From contig OZ038320.1 of assembly GCA_964035795.1 (NCBI GenBank), positions 29,723,160 through 29,787,159 of the forward strand: a stretch of 64,000 nt of DNA, read 5' to 3'. Numbering within the stretch: position 1 is the first letter of the stretch; every line of letters begins with the position of its first letter. A model generated the notes under the pieces. That model did no database searches and had not been told where the DNA came from. It saw only the letters and a list, made by a program, of their open reading frames with translations. The stretch is from Pterobdella sp. o SKG-2022. Its lineage: Eukaryota > Annelida > Clitellata > Hirudinida > Piscicolidae. A program made the translations under genes and the position numbers. Shown here piece by piece: positions 26,597-38,274 of the stretch.

Positions 26597-28525
26597 AGTG
26601 TCAATCAAATTGGAAACAACTACAAAATAATTTTACAAACCTATTTTAATTCATTTAGCTTAAATCTTATCATTATCAAACAACCCAATGAAAAGTAAAT
26701 TTTTATCGTAAAAGAAATGTATCTAACTGAATCATTTTTATTATGAAGTAGTTCAAAAAATTATTTTTTATTGAAAAACTCTGAAATTCTAAAATTATTT
26801 TCAGCTTACGTAAAAATCAATTTTTTTAAACTTATAAACCAATTTTTTTTAGTAGATTTGTCAAAGAAATATTATTAGTAAACTTTCATTTAGAATCAAA
26901 AGATAGTTTAAAAAAAAAACAAAATAAAGTCAATTTTTGATCTTTTTTTCAGCTGCCAACATTCTAAGTTTTGCCAGGTCTGCTCTATTGTTTAATGGGG
27001 TTCTCATACTAGTAAAATCATTTTTTAACACTAAAGCCAAGGAGGTTTTTTGGTTTTTTTAGTGGGTATGTATGATGCATCGAAGAACTTCTCTCTGGCT
27101 TTTTGGGTGGATGTGCGCGGATCAAGTCTTAAAATATGGGAAAAAATACTTTTTTCAGATAAATTTTTTCAAACACTTGAATTCATGAAATAACTAAATA
27201 ATTTATAAATGAAATTTTTCTCATAAGCTTGAATTTCAAAAATTAATGAACACTAAATAGTTTTAGTTGAAATTTACATAGTATTGTTGACAGTTTGAAA
27301 TTTTCAAAAACATAATTAAAATTTTGAAACGAATTACATGAAACCTCAAACTTGAGGGCATTTTAAGGATAAAGTCTTAGTCGATTTTACCTTTAGGTTT
27401 CTATTCCACTTTTTTCATTTTTTTTTATTTTACTTTTTTTAAGAATTGTTATTTGCTTTCAAATAATAATTATTTAATCAGTAAAGTTCAGTTATAAAAA
27501 CTGTTTTATGTATGTAGCATTAGGCAAACTTTCGTCTATTTAATGACTCTAAGTTTAAATCCTTTTCCCTAAATTTACTACTGCAACTTTCTTTACTATA
27601 GTCCTCTACAGTATATATTTTTTATCCTTTATACAATGTTTATAAAAAGGCAGCTCATCTTGTCTCCAAACTTTTAAATTTTTTTAGGTTACCCTTTTTC
27701 TTTATCATTTTACATTGGTTTCCTATTAAAGATAATATTAAGGTTTGTTTACTTCTTTTGCCTCTTTTTTACTGATTGATGAACAAACGTAAACGTATTA
27801 AAGAAACTATTTGGTTTCCAATTATAATTTTATGATTAACACCCAAGATTGACGAAAATTTTTTTTAGAAAAAGTACATCTGCTTCTGTCTTTGAATGGT
27901 TCTGATTTCATAACTATGAATGAGAAATAACCATATAATCTGAGTAATTTTATTGTTTACTGTGCAGGGTATTCAATGGTTATTTTGATCTTTTCGAGTA
28001 ACTATGTGCCAATGCAATTCTATTTTTAATATTAGACTCACAGCTGTAAAACAGATTTCCCAAACCTTGAGTTATTTTTTCTAAGAATGACTGAATACAA
28101 AATAATTTTTCAAATTTGACGCTATGAGAACAACTATTATCGATTTATGTTTGTCTCCAGTTTGTACAATTTTTATTACTTTCAGAATTGATGTTTCCAC
28201 TTTTTAAAAGCTTTTGATCTAAGAGGGATGTCATAAGAGTACATAAGAGTATATGTTCATTGGTCTTAGAATATCAAAATGATCAAATTCATTAAATAAT
28301 ACAAAATTGGTTGATTTAATGAAAATTTATTTATTTTTATATTCATTAAGTTAATTTATAGAATTTTCTCAATTAGTTGGTTTAATTGAACAATACATTT
28401 TTATAACGTCGATTCACCTTTAAAATAACTTTTAAATATTATATCTTGCTTGAAGTCATTGGTTTTTTTTGTATTTCAAACATTCACAAAATAATTTTTA
28501 CAAAAATTTTTATTTTAATTTATAA
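26597..28525. other. Divergent intergenic region between TADA3 and MNAT1
   Basis: About 1.9 kb of AT-rich DNA between two opposed start codons. It must hold the promoters of both genes, but I see no clear motif. No open frame, RNA gene or repeat stands out. Confidence 0.4.
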
Positions 28526-30173
28526 ATGGATTTAATTTGTCCTCGTTGCAAAACCTCAAAATATAGAAATCCAGCCGTGAGATTCATGGTCAACGTGTGT
28601 GGCCATTCTTTGTGAGATTTAAAAAAAATATCTTCACGTTTGAAGAGTTTCAAAATTAAAATTATGAAATTATTTTATTAGGTGTACAAACTGTGTTGAA
28701 CTGCAATTCAATAGAGGTTCAGGAAAATGTGAAGTATGTAAAGTAAATCTGAAAAAAGGAAATTTCAGACCACAAATGTTTCTTTCAGCTGAAGTTGAAA
28801 GAGGGGTGTTCGTGCGCAAACGTGTTTTAAAAGAGTTTGTTCCAAATTTTTGTATATTTCAATCATATTTTTCAACATTTTCAATCATATGATTGGTTTG
28901 TTACTCTATTTTGAAATTTATTTAGTATACTCTCAATTGCATTCGAGTTTCAATTTTTTTTCAGGCTAAACAAAACATTAAAGGATTTCAAAACAAATGA
29001 TGAATATAATGATTATCTTGAAGAGATTGAAACTATAAGTAATTATTTATTTGAATTTCTTACATTTTGATAGAATTACTCGATATTTTACAAAAAAAAT
29101 GTATCTTTATTTTCAATAATTGAATTCAAAGAAAATTTTTTATAGTTTTCAATCTGTCAAATGGCATTAATGTTGAAGAAATGAATACAAAGATCGAAAA
29201 ATATAAAAATGAAAATGAACTTGCGAGTAGAAACACTAAAACAGTATGTAAATTAATTTTTTTTTGAAAATCATGTAGATTTAATTTTGAATATATTTTT
29301 TTCAGAACAATGGTACAATTTTAGATGGTGATGAAGAGGTTTTTAAAGAAAATTATTTGAATTATTAAATTAAATTTGTTCTTATTATTGAAATAAATAT
29401 TTTAGGATGATGTAGATAACACAAAAATTCTCAACAACAATATGAATGTAAGTTGGTAGCAATAATTCATTTTAAGAATAATTTACATGGCAACTTAAAT
29501 AGTCATGTATATCTGGCCATGAGTTTTAAATATTTTTCGTTTTCTTCACTATTTGATGCTAATAAGCATGGCTATAACATTAGATTCTTTGAGTCTAGTG
29601 TGACCTTATTGCTATTACTTTTCAGTCTTTTACCCAGCCTCAGACCTAGTTGAGGGGGTTAGATGGGCATAAAAAAGTACTGCATTTAGCGAGGACTGTT
29701 TAAAAAAGGATAGCTGGTGCACTCGATATTTTATTGATTTCATATTTTCCATCTATAGTTCCACGTGTTTATCTATAATTATAGTTAATCAACATAAACC
29801 AGGACACTTCTGACAAGCTGACAGAAGGAGACTTCCAATACAAAGAATCACACGATGACAATCAAGGACCTTCTCCACCATCAGCCCATCAGCTTCAAGA
29901 ACTCGGGTATTGTTCCTATCTTTGAGCAAAACTTATTAAGTTTAATGTTCTCTAATCATTTTTTTTACATTTCATTTCAGAATAATTTTTGTTTCGAACC
30001 TCCTAATTGACGTTATTTTAATTAAATTTTTTATTTCCAGTTATTTGAAGAGTATGGGGAGAGAAAGTTCCGAATCAGAATTAGCAGGAGGTTTCAGTTT
30101 GGAAGTTGCATGCCACAAATCTTTATCTTACGCCATGACCGGTCTTTTTGTGATGCATAAAATTAAGTCGTGA
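28526..30173 (+). CDS. MNAT1: MNAT1 (MAT1), CDK-activating kinase assembly factor
   Basis: RING-finger subunit that stabilises CDK7-cyclin H and tethers it to TFIIH. Exons: 28526-28611, 28682-28834, 28965-29038, 29146-29243, 29306-29338, 29406-29447, 29803-29906, 30041-30173 (TGA). Phases agree throughout. The N-terminal RING is intact: CPRC, then CGHSLCTNC and CEVC, with the KYRNP and MVNVCGH signatures. Next come DEYNDYLEEIETIIFNLSNG and an acidic stretch. The end LQELGYLKSMG...ELAGGFSLEVACHKSL matches the C-terminal domain that contacts CDK7-cyclin H. The protein is only about 240 residues, against roughly 309 in mammals; the missing part is the central helical region. A poly(A) signal AATAAA lies at 30218-30223. 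Convergent with the aldolase gene 143 bases away. Confidence 0.93.
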
Positions 30174-30217
30174 TTTATGCATTTTCTTTCATTTAAATAG
30201 CGGTATAAATATTTTGT

Positions 30218-30223
30218 AATAAA
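30218..30223 (+). terminator. Poly(A) signal of MNAT1
   Basis: AATAAA 44 bases after the MNAT1 stop codon, followed by a second overlapping copy (AATAAATAAA). Confidence 0.6.
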
Positions 30224-30316
30224 TAAAATTGAAATGTTATTTTTAAATCTGTGATGACAACAAAACTTAATTGATTAAAATTGCTTAAAAACACAAAATA
30301 TTCGTATACTAAAAAA

Positions 30317-31493
30317 CTAATAGTTGTTATCGGGAACGAAAGTCGTTTTACCGGCTGCGAATGTTCTTAGATTTCCTTGGAACTTACCCAAAGCGGCCAA
30401 TCCGTTAGCTTTAGCTATTTTAAGTAATTCTTCTCTAGCAGATTTTTGGTTTTCTTCTTTACCATGCCAGATAAGTATGGCTGAGGTTTGAAGTGCTCTG
30501 GCAAAACTAAAAGAAATTGACCAGGGTCTGTTAGGCAGTTTATTAATGGCATTAAGATTGGTTGTAGCTTCATCTTCCGCTTGACCCCCTGACAAAAAAA
30601 CAATACCTGGAACTGAAGGTGGAACTCTTCGTTGCAGAGTTGTTAGAGTGAATAAAGCCACTTCTTCTGGAGTACACCTCTTGAGACATTTGAAACCCGG
30701 AGTTACCATCGCAACTCTCAATAACATGCCTTCTAAAAATACGTTCTGAATGGCAAGAGCATGAAATACAAAAGCGAGCATTTGTTCTGCTATTTCTCTA
30801 GTGATTTCAACGTCGTGAGGACCATCAGGAAGCACTTCAGGCTCGATAATTGGTACCAGACGATTTTGTTGGCTTATAGTAGCATAACGAGCTAACGTAT
30901 TGGCGTTTTCAATCATGGCTTGGTAAGATGGTGTATGGGATTGAATTTTAAGGACGCATCTCCATTTCGTGAAATGTGCACCATCTTTTTTGTATTGAGC
31001 GCATTTTTCTGCTAAATTGTCTAAACCCTGTGTAGTTGTCTCCCCATCTGTTCCGGCTAAAGGTACTACTCCCTGATCTACCTATGATAAAATTCATTAA
31101 ACTTTCATTTGTAGAGTTTTGAAATATATTGAGACATATTTATAAAATTAATCAAATCAAAATACGAGCCTTTATGCCCGGTACAACTCCATTTTGTTGA
31201 AGATGTTTCACAAAAGGCACTCCGTCATTCGCTTTCTGGTACAATGTTTCATGAAAGAGAATACAACCTCCAATATGTTCGGACATTTCTTTGCCGCAGC
31301 ACAAAAGCATTTCTCTAAATTTTCTTCTATTTTCCTCATTATTTTCAAGCTTTATCATATCCAATCGTTTGTGCATAGAAGCGTTGCTTTCGTCTGTTGC
31401 CAATATTCCTTTTCCTGGAGCGATAAGAGCTCTTGCGATCCTTCTTAATTCATCCTCCCTGTCTTTCGGCAGGTAAGGAACAAATCGTGTCAT
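30317..31493 (-). CDS. ALDO: Class I fructose-bisphosphate aldolase-like protein lacking the Schiff-base lysine
   Basis: Aldolase-fold protein of about 362 residues (family size), two exons: 31493-31170 and 31081-30317. True class I aldolases cleave fructose 1,6-bisphosphate through a lysine Schiff base. Many family residues are here: ILATDES (substrate aspartate), [38 protein letters not shown], the arginine in FARALQ, and a terminal tyrosine. But the Schiff-base site, normally LLKPNMVTPG, reads [10 protein letters not shown], so the lysine is arginine. The reading frame is undamaged, pointing to a maintained non-catalytic or altered protein rather than a decayed one. The intron appears to use a GC donor (AAG|GCTCGT), the only phase-compatible choice. 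Convergent with MNAT1. Confidence 0.92.
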
Positions 31494-31950
31494 AGTTTCA
31501 AAAATAAATTGAGTTTATTAAAAGGGAAAATTAACAAATTTTATTTTAAAAAATGACGTTTGTGTTTACATTGACGCCATAATAAATTAATTAAAAGTTG
31601 AAAGATCCTTTTCTATATACTCATGCTTTTAAGATTGCCTATTTTTTGAAATATCTTTTATACGTTTGATTGGAAAATTATAATTGAAGAAAACTATGGT
31701 ATAAGTGGGTTTTCAAAAAATTACGGGCATTTTTGAGAAAGGATATGAGCGTAGATTGATTAGCTTTTTATGCAATCAAGAAATCAACAAAAAATATAAA
31801 GCATAAGCCAATACAATTAACAATAGAACATCAAAAATTAAAAATAAATGAAAAAATAATTTGCAATAAATTAGTGAGTTTATTGAAAAAATTTTAATAC
31901 AGAAGAGTTCATAGAATGTTTTAAGGGTTCACCTAAACCTCTCAATAATT
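31494..31950. other. Aldolase 5' flank; nothing else seen
   Basis: AT-rich upstream region of the minus-strand aldolase gene, ending at a retrotransposon fragment. No clear TATA box or other element. Confidence 0.35.
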
Positions 31951-31954
31951 CAAA

Positions 31955-32605
31955 TTTCAGCATCCAAATAATTCAATCTATTGCAAAATTGAAGAATGGC
32001 AAAGCAGCAGGACATGACAGAGTAACAGCTGAAATTGTAAAAGACTGTGCAGGAATGCTAGCTCCAAAATATGAAGAACTTTTCAATGAAACTTTTGAGT
32101 TTCACGAAGAACCAGCAGATATAAACAAAAGTCTTATAATCCCCATACCAAAATCTCATAAACTAAAAACCATAGAAAACATCAGACCAATAACAATTCT
32201 TACAACAACAAAACTCTTCATTTATAATATTAAAAAGAATAAGGAAGAAATCGATGAAGTTTTGCCACCATCACAATCAGCCTATCGGGAAAACAGATCA
32301 ATAGCAGATAATGTCTACACATTGAAGGCATTGCAAAGTCAATGGGGGAGACTTCAAGCGCAACCATTTTGTTTTAGCAGTAGATATGTCAAAGGCATTC
32401 GACACTGTTTCACGAGGTAAATGCTTGTAAATCTAGAAACATTATCTAGACGAAGACGAACTTAGAATGGTTAGCTACCACATAGCATTGGCAAAGACGT
32501 GTGTGAAAATTGGAAATCACTGCGGGAAGACACTGAAAACCAATGTAGGCGTGCCACAAGAAGACATCTTTTCCCCAATATTGTTTGTTGTCTATCTGTT
32601 CTAAG
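31955..32605 (+). mobile_element. Fragment of a non-LTR retrotransposon reverse transcriptase
   Basis: The first frame (to 32420) reads LKNGKAAGHDRVTAEIVKDC, IIPIPKS and NIRPITILTTTK, the fingers region of a LINE reverse transcriptase. After a frame change it reads FVLAVDMSKAFDTVSRGK (the catalytic aspartate motif), then GVPQEDIFSPILFVVYL, where the usual glycine of PQG is E. The YxDD motif and both ends are missing. Frame changes and truncation show that the copy is inactive. Confidence 0.8.
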
Positions 32606-33780
32606 CCATTTTTTATCCTATAGAAAAATGAAAGCTTTTAATTTATCATGAAATAAAAATACCAATATCAACATATTGAATACCAAAACAAAAAATAAAC
32701 TAATTTTGGAACAACGCTTATATAACGAAATAAATTAATTAGTTTCAACAATTTGACATCAAGCTGAATTAAATACAAATAAATAGAAGTATTGAGAAAA
32801 AATGATACTATAAGTTACTACTTAGTACGGAGGGCATTCAATTCACCACGGTTTCTTATATATATTCCTTTTTAAACAACTAAAGCTTAAGAATTTTCCA
32901 AAATAATTTCGAAAAGTGATTAAAATTAGTTAAAACATTCAAATATTTCTATATATATGAAAATTAATTATATTAAAATCATAATATACAACTGAAGTGT
33001 TTAGACCATATAAAAAGCTCTTATGTGTAATTCTTACATTGCAAATATGAAAAAAAACTGGTGGATTGATGGTGGTGGTTAGTGTATCAAGATGGTGTTT
33101 CGGTGAAGGTGGGTTGTAAGTGGTGGGTTGAAAGTCCAACCTAGTCATAAAAAATCAGCAAGGTTATTGATAGATTTTTAAAAAAATATAGATTCATTCA
33201 TAGTTATGTGAGTCGAGATCAAAAAGCCTAACTTGTCATAAAATAAATTGACTAAGCCGAAACCAACCATAACTACTAACTCAACTTTTCTATACAAACT
33301 AGCCACTCCTTGAACATGTTCTTAGCATAAACTAATAATAATACAAATGAATATAACGAGTTTTGTGCAGTCATCTCAACTTCAAAGATATTTTAAAACA
33401 CGATAATCAGAAATTCAAGCTGAAATTTTTGTTAGGTAAAACTAAATTATGATTTTATGAGATCAAACACAAATTAATTGTCACAAAAAACTTCCACGAA
33501 GCTTTTCCTAAGACATTTTCAAGTTATCGCTTTTTTTTAACGAAAGAATATGTTTATTTTCAAAATATAAATAGGCAAACAATCAAAATATGTTAAAAAA
33601 ATTTATGAAATACGTTAAACTCTTTTGAAATGTCTATCATTAAAAATCGGTGAGCAAATTGAATTAACTCAATAAAACATAAAGAATGAATAATAGAAAC
33701 TTATTACTATGCTTATTATTATTTTCATTAATTTATTCTTATTATCTTCATGGTTGTGCGCTTTTCAAAATTGCGTCTTC
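32606..33780. other. Intergenic AT-rich DNA; nothing recognised
   Basis: Only short shadow frames. A partial foldback motif (CCACGAAGCTTTTCCTAAG) occurs at about 33493. Confidence 0.35.
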
Positions 33781-33889
33781 TTGTGCCCTGCCAGCTTTGT
33801 GAGACATGGTAAGGTTCAGGTAACTACCTCTGGCAATAGCAATCGACAAGCGTTGAAAAAGCCAAGTTGTCTCCAGATTGACAAAGATA

Positions 33890-34600
33890 CGCAGACCTAC
33901 CTTTCATTATATATTATAGTGAAGGTTTGGAAATTGCCGAAGTTTATAATGATTGTATCGAAAAATTTCTTAAGTGTAAAAAATTAAATTTAAAAAATTC
34001 TGTAATTAAAAAAAATGAATAAATGTTTTAGGTTTCAAAAGGTGAAAATTAATGTAATTTTTATCTTTCAACTTTTTTTTGAATATCCATTTGTTTATAT
34101 ATTTCCACTCATTCAATTTATTAAAAATTTTAGATTTTTATAATAAGTTGAAAAAAAGAAAAAGAAAAACGCTAAATAATAAAAAATGAAGTAGCTGTTG
34201 TAGTAGTTGCTATTGCTGCAGTAGTGGCGCTAGTATAATGAAATCAGGGGAAAGCCAAGTGGATGGAGGCGTCAAGCTGTTCAATATACAGAGGTGTGCT
34301 GATGGGCAGTTTGACCGCTGCTGTGTTGGCAGTACATCATGTATATAACAGTTCAGTTTTGTTATTATTTTGACATTTAAGTTTCGGTTGCTTTTGTTTT
34401 ATATGAAAATACAAATCACTAGTGTTGTTTTTTGAAGAATGAAAAGAATCTTGATTTGTTCTCAAATGAATAATAGTTATACATTACACATCTATCTATG
34501 GATTTGATTGAGTGATCGCGTTGATGAGCACAATGAGAAATATAGATTTTCAAATATACTTCGAAAATGCAATACACTATTATCGATACAAATAGCATTT
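33890..34600 (+). pseudogene. Copy 1 of the membrane-micropeptide unit, truncated
   Basis: About 700 bases that match the unit at 41770-42840 along most of their length, and the 3' half of the unit at 37550-38100. The promoter-like CGCTAAATAATAAAA and the membrane-span codons ending GCAGTAGTGGCGCTAGTATA are kept (stop at 34236-34238). The 5' part of the peptide frame is deleted, leaving only a valine/alanine-rich tail. The conserved 3' flank (CAAGCTGTTCAATATACAG, GTGTTGGCAGTACATCATG) is present. Confidence 0.6.
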
Positions 34601-37550
34601 TTAATATGAAATACCAAGATGTATTACTGCAAATTACACAAAAGGTAGTTTTATTAAGTACAAAGCTTTTCGTTAACAAAAGAACATTATCAAGTACGTA
34701 CTTAATAATATCACTTTAATTATGAATTCAAATCTTCCTTATAAACATGTGAAAACCTTTGTGTTATAACTTCGCCATTTAATTCCTAGGCTTACACTTT
34801 GATAAATCAACTTAAAAATAAACTCATTTGACTTGACTTAGTTTACATTTTATAAGTTCTTCCAATCATGAAACAAAATAAAAATATCAATTCATAATTG
34901 AAAATTTCAAAGTTATTAAGAACTGGGTAATCAAATATAAATAGACACCACCAAATCAACACAAAATCAAAACTGCTAAAATATTATTCCTATTATTAAG
35001 ATTTTTATAGCATGAAATTTAAAAACAAAATTTGCTTCAGAAGCGCTCAAAAGTTTGTGAGAAATTATAAATAGAGTTGTATAACTTTACTGTTTAATCA
35101 TGAAGAACAGCTTTGTTTTAATTTTCCAAAACCAAGAAACCCCTATTTGTATGGATATAGTATTTCGTAGAAGCCTACAAATAATAAGATAAAACAATGG
35201 AAATACAACGGTTCACGCATTCGCGAAGCCTTTCATTGCTACAAAATCACCATTAGATGTCCCGAAAATGATCTTCGTATTCTAGTTTAACTTTATTGAA
35301 ATTATTTGAACTTGCACACGAGCATTGCACGAGAAATGCCTAGCTGCTCTTGAGGAGTGGTACAAGATTAAATGGCACTACTACGTGGTATACAGATATG
35401 CATTTTTTTAACCTGAATATAATAGAGTAGAGAAATCGAAACTATTTTTTCACAATTAATAAAGTATTTAAAACCACAGTGTTTGTAATTGAGGAATACG
35501 AAGCTTATTTGGTGATGCTCGCTTGATAAAATATTTATTACAAAATGCTGCTTGGTCAAAAAAGAAACTTTTTCAAAAATTTTAGTTGAGTCACAATTTC
35601 ATATTATTGGATTGAAAATAATTTCTCATAATTAATATACTATTTATAGAAGAATTTAAAATGAAATGTTAAATAAAATCAATAAAAAGAATACATATTT
35701 TTACACAATAATTTAATTGAGAATAAAAAAAATAAAAAAAACCCTAAATAAAATTTAAATTAAATGCCCAAACTGAAATGCATGAGTAGCGAAACAGTGG
35801 TTTGTTGGTTTTATGAATAAAATACCTTCTACACACGAGCCTCACGCGTAACTTTGACGTTGCTAAGTTGAGAAAAAGTTCATGAATGAGCAGGTGGTGG
35901 GGGTGAGCTGAAAGTTATAATGGTGAATCATATTATATTTCTAAAACATTGTTCGATAGATGTTTAACCACCGAAATATGATTTTTTAACAAAAAAATTT
36001 TCGAGCATAATAACCTTAAAAAAATGGTGTTTAATTAATTGTTCATAGTTTAATACTTTAGTCATACAAACAAAGTTTAGTGGCAAGGAGTGGCACGGAT
36101 CTGTATGCCTCGAATCAACCTCAAAACTTATATGAAGTAGCTTTAGTTAATTTAAATTTAATTTGGTTATAATAAGATTCGTCCAATGAACTAAATAGTT
36201 ATAATATATTAAATATTTATAAAAAAATATCGACTAAACATGATTTGAGAATGCATGATATTCTTACAAAAAGCTTCATCTTGCTCTATAAATATTTTGT
36301 GTTTGTTTTTTCTTGTAATAAGTTAAATTTTTGTTCAGTTTAGTTAATTTTAGGTTATTATAGATTAAGTTTATTTCGTTTTAATTTATTAAGTTGAATT
36401 TAGTTTCTTGTACTAAGTTGAGTTTAGCAAGTTTTAGTTTAGCTGAGTAAAGCTTAGTTTTATCAAGGTGAGTTTATTTCTTTTTAATTAATTAGATTTC
36501 TCAAGTTAATTTTAGTTTAGTTAATTCCAGTTAAGATTATTTTTCAATATTAAGTTTAGTATTAGAGAAGCTTTAGTTGAGTTCTGTTAAGTTTTTTGAG
36601 TTTATTTGTTTGGTTAATTTTAACTTAGTTCTGTTGAGCTTTTCAAATTAATTTTTCAAATTAACTTTTTCGAATTGACAACAAAAAGTAACAATAATGA
36701 AATCAGATCACTTTCTTGTCAAGCATTCAAAGCATCGCTAAAGATTTATTTTATAGACTATTATCTCTTCATAAACTATATTCGTATCTTTGAGCGTCTC
36801 TGATACATGTTTAATTTATGTGAAAAAGGCGCTATTTAAATTAAAATAAATAAATAAAAAATAATATTAGTTTAATTATAGTATAATGCTTATTATTATG
36901 AAAAACAAAATTATTATTAATTATAATAAAAATAATAATAGTAGCATTTGTAAAAAAATTTAATTTCCTAATTTTAATGAAAATTATGAAGCGTTTTGCC
37001 CTGAAGCTCGAAACTTTTTTGAAGCTCTACCAACTGTGGCAGGTAGTAAAAACAGAACAAACAAACAAATATCGAATATTATTATAAAGGCATGAAGCAT
37101 AAATAAACAAAAGTTTTCAGAGACATCATGTGTCATTTTTTTGTAAATTTTTTGAAAAATAACTCAATAAAATGAAGCAATTTTTGATAAATTTTTATTC
37201 AAACTAAAGTTTTCTCAAATTCAACTTTGTCATAAATCAATGGTAAATATTCCAATGAGAATCTCGTTTAAATACATTGTGTTCGTCTCCAAAGAAGGAT
37301 ACCTTCGAAATTTTGTTTGCCGCAACCTCTGATGAAAAACCAGGAAAGAGAAAAAAAATCAATCAATCATGTTGACAACCTGTAAATGAACATTAAATTA
37401 TGAAGCACTGGAAAACGCAATGCTGGACGAGACCAATGCATAATGATCTGCTTTAATGAAAAATATATAATTATGTTATAAAGCTTTTAAAATGATGATT
37501 TTATTTAAAATCTAAAGTTTATATTATGAGCCAGAAAAAAAAATTAAAAT
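34600..37550. other. Intergenic AT-rich DNA with a degenerate repeat tract
   Basis: No gene recognised. At 34650-34695 there is a foldback half-site. At about 36310-36650 lies a degenerate tandem tract built on AAGTTTAGTTTA-like units (listed separately). Near 36850-36960 the sequence is almost pure A/T. Confidence 0.4.
36310..36650. repeat. Degenerate TTTAGTT/AAGTTTAG tandem tract
   Basis: Words such as TTTAGTTAATTTTAG, AAGTTGAGTTTAG and TTAGTTTAGCTGAG follow one another at irregular short spacing over about 340 bases. Looks like an old, diverged microsatellite-like tract. Confidence 0.55.
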
Positions 37551-37583
37551 AAGAAAATTCAATAAAAAAATCAAAAATACGCT

Positions 37584-37600
37584 AAATAATAAAAATGAAG
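37584..37600 (+). promoter_or_regulatory. Candidate TATA box of the micropeptide gene
   Basis: CTAAATAATAAAA lies about 110 bases before the start codon. It is kept in all three copies of the unit (34170, 37580 and, as CTATATAATG, 42075) while the surroundings drift, as a core promoter would be. Inferred from conservation only. Confidence 0.4.
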
Positions 37601-37697
37601 TCACGCAGCTAATTTCATCATAACGTCATTCGGCAAATATTTGGTTATTTAGCTATTCGAGATTTCAAGTGTGCGAAAAGATTTTGTGTAGTTGAAA

Positions 37698-37877
37698 ATG
37701 AAAATTCTCAAAAGAAATAATAAAATCACTCCTGGAATATCATCCCAGCCATCTATGGTGGACCTACATAGAAAAAAAACTCCCAAGGTTCTGAATAAGG
37801 TCCAAAAAATACTACTGGCCGTTTTAATACCAGTAGTCATTTTAATTGCTATTACTGCAGTAGTGGCGCTAGTATAA
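37698..37877 (+). CDS. 59-residue single-pass membrane micropeptide, intact copy
   Basis: No known family recognised. The peptide has a basic, polar N-terminal half with the motif SSQPSMVDLHRKK, then one strongly hydrophobic segment (ILLAVLIPVVILIAITAVVA) running to two residues before the stop. That suggests a tail-anchored or small type II/III membrane peptide. Support for coding: a second copy at 42189 keeps the same frame with many third-base changes (TCC/TCA, TCT/TCC, GAC/GAT, GTG/GTA) and an indel of whole codons in the hydrophobic part. A conserved upstream block (ATCATAACGTCATTCGGCAA) and 3' flank are shared. A poly(A)-like AATAAA lies near 38084. The minus-strand frame over the same bases is not conserved between copies. 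Confidence 0.6.
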   Translation: MKILKRNNKITPGISSQPSMVDLHRKKTPKVLNKVQKILLAVLIPVVILIAITAVVALV

Positions 37878-38160
37878 ATCAGGGGAAAGCCAGGTGGATG
37901 GTGAGCCAAGCTGTTCAATATACAGAAGTATGCTGATCGACAGACAGTTTGACCGCTGTTGTGTTGGCAGTACATCATGTATATAACTGTTCAGTTTTGT
38001 TATTGTTTTGACATTTAAGTTTCCGTTTAGTTACTTTCGTTTTATATAAAAATGAAAATCACTAGTGTTGTTGTTTTTTTAAAGAAATAAAAAAATCTTA
38101 TCGTTATTTTTTTCTTCAATAAAAGGAACTTTGGTTCTAGAGAGTAGACCATAAAAGGGC

Positions 38161-38166
38161 AAAAAA
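38161..38166 (-). terminator. RNA polymerase III terminator of the 5S-like gene
   Basis: A run of six T on the minus strand directly after the 5S 3' end, the standard pol III stop. Confidence 0.6.
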
Positions 38167-38274
38167 CTACGGCATCTGGTGTCCTCAGGCAGCCATTCGT
38201 CCAATTACTAACCAGACTCGACGTTGCTTAAGTGATCGAATGAGAACCGGTGTTTTAAGTGTCATGGCCGTAGC
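38167..38274 (-). rRNA. 5S rRNA gene or near-intact 5S pseudogene
   Basis: The minus strand begins GCTACGGCCATGACAC and ends CAGATGCCGTAG, so the two ends pair as helix I of 5S rRNA. Inside are GGTTCTCATTCGATCAC, the A-box-like TTAAGCAACGTCGAG, and the C-box-like TCTGGTTAGTAATTGGA. It is 108 bases against about 120 expected. About five bases seem to be missing just before TTAAGC, where most animals have GAAGT/GAAAT, at the edge of the internal promoter. It stands alone, not in a tandem array, so it may be a dispersed gene, a pseudogene or a SINE head. Confidence 0.75.

Noticed and set aside
36840..36960. Possible origin or scaffold attachment site in a nearly pure A/T stretch
   Set aside because: Such stretches are common across the window and nothing specific marks this one.
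37649..37978. 109-codon minus-strand frame over the micropeptide gene
   Set aside because: It is not kept in the paralogous unit near 42300, whereas the plus-strand frame is kept with third-base changes. Taken as a shadow.
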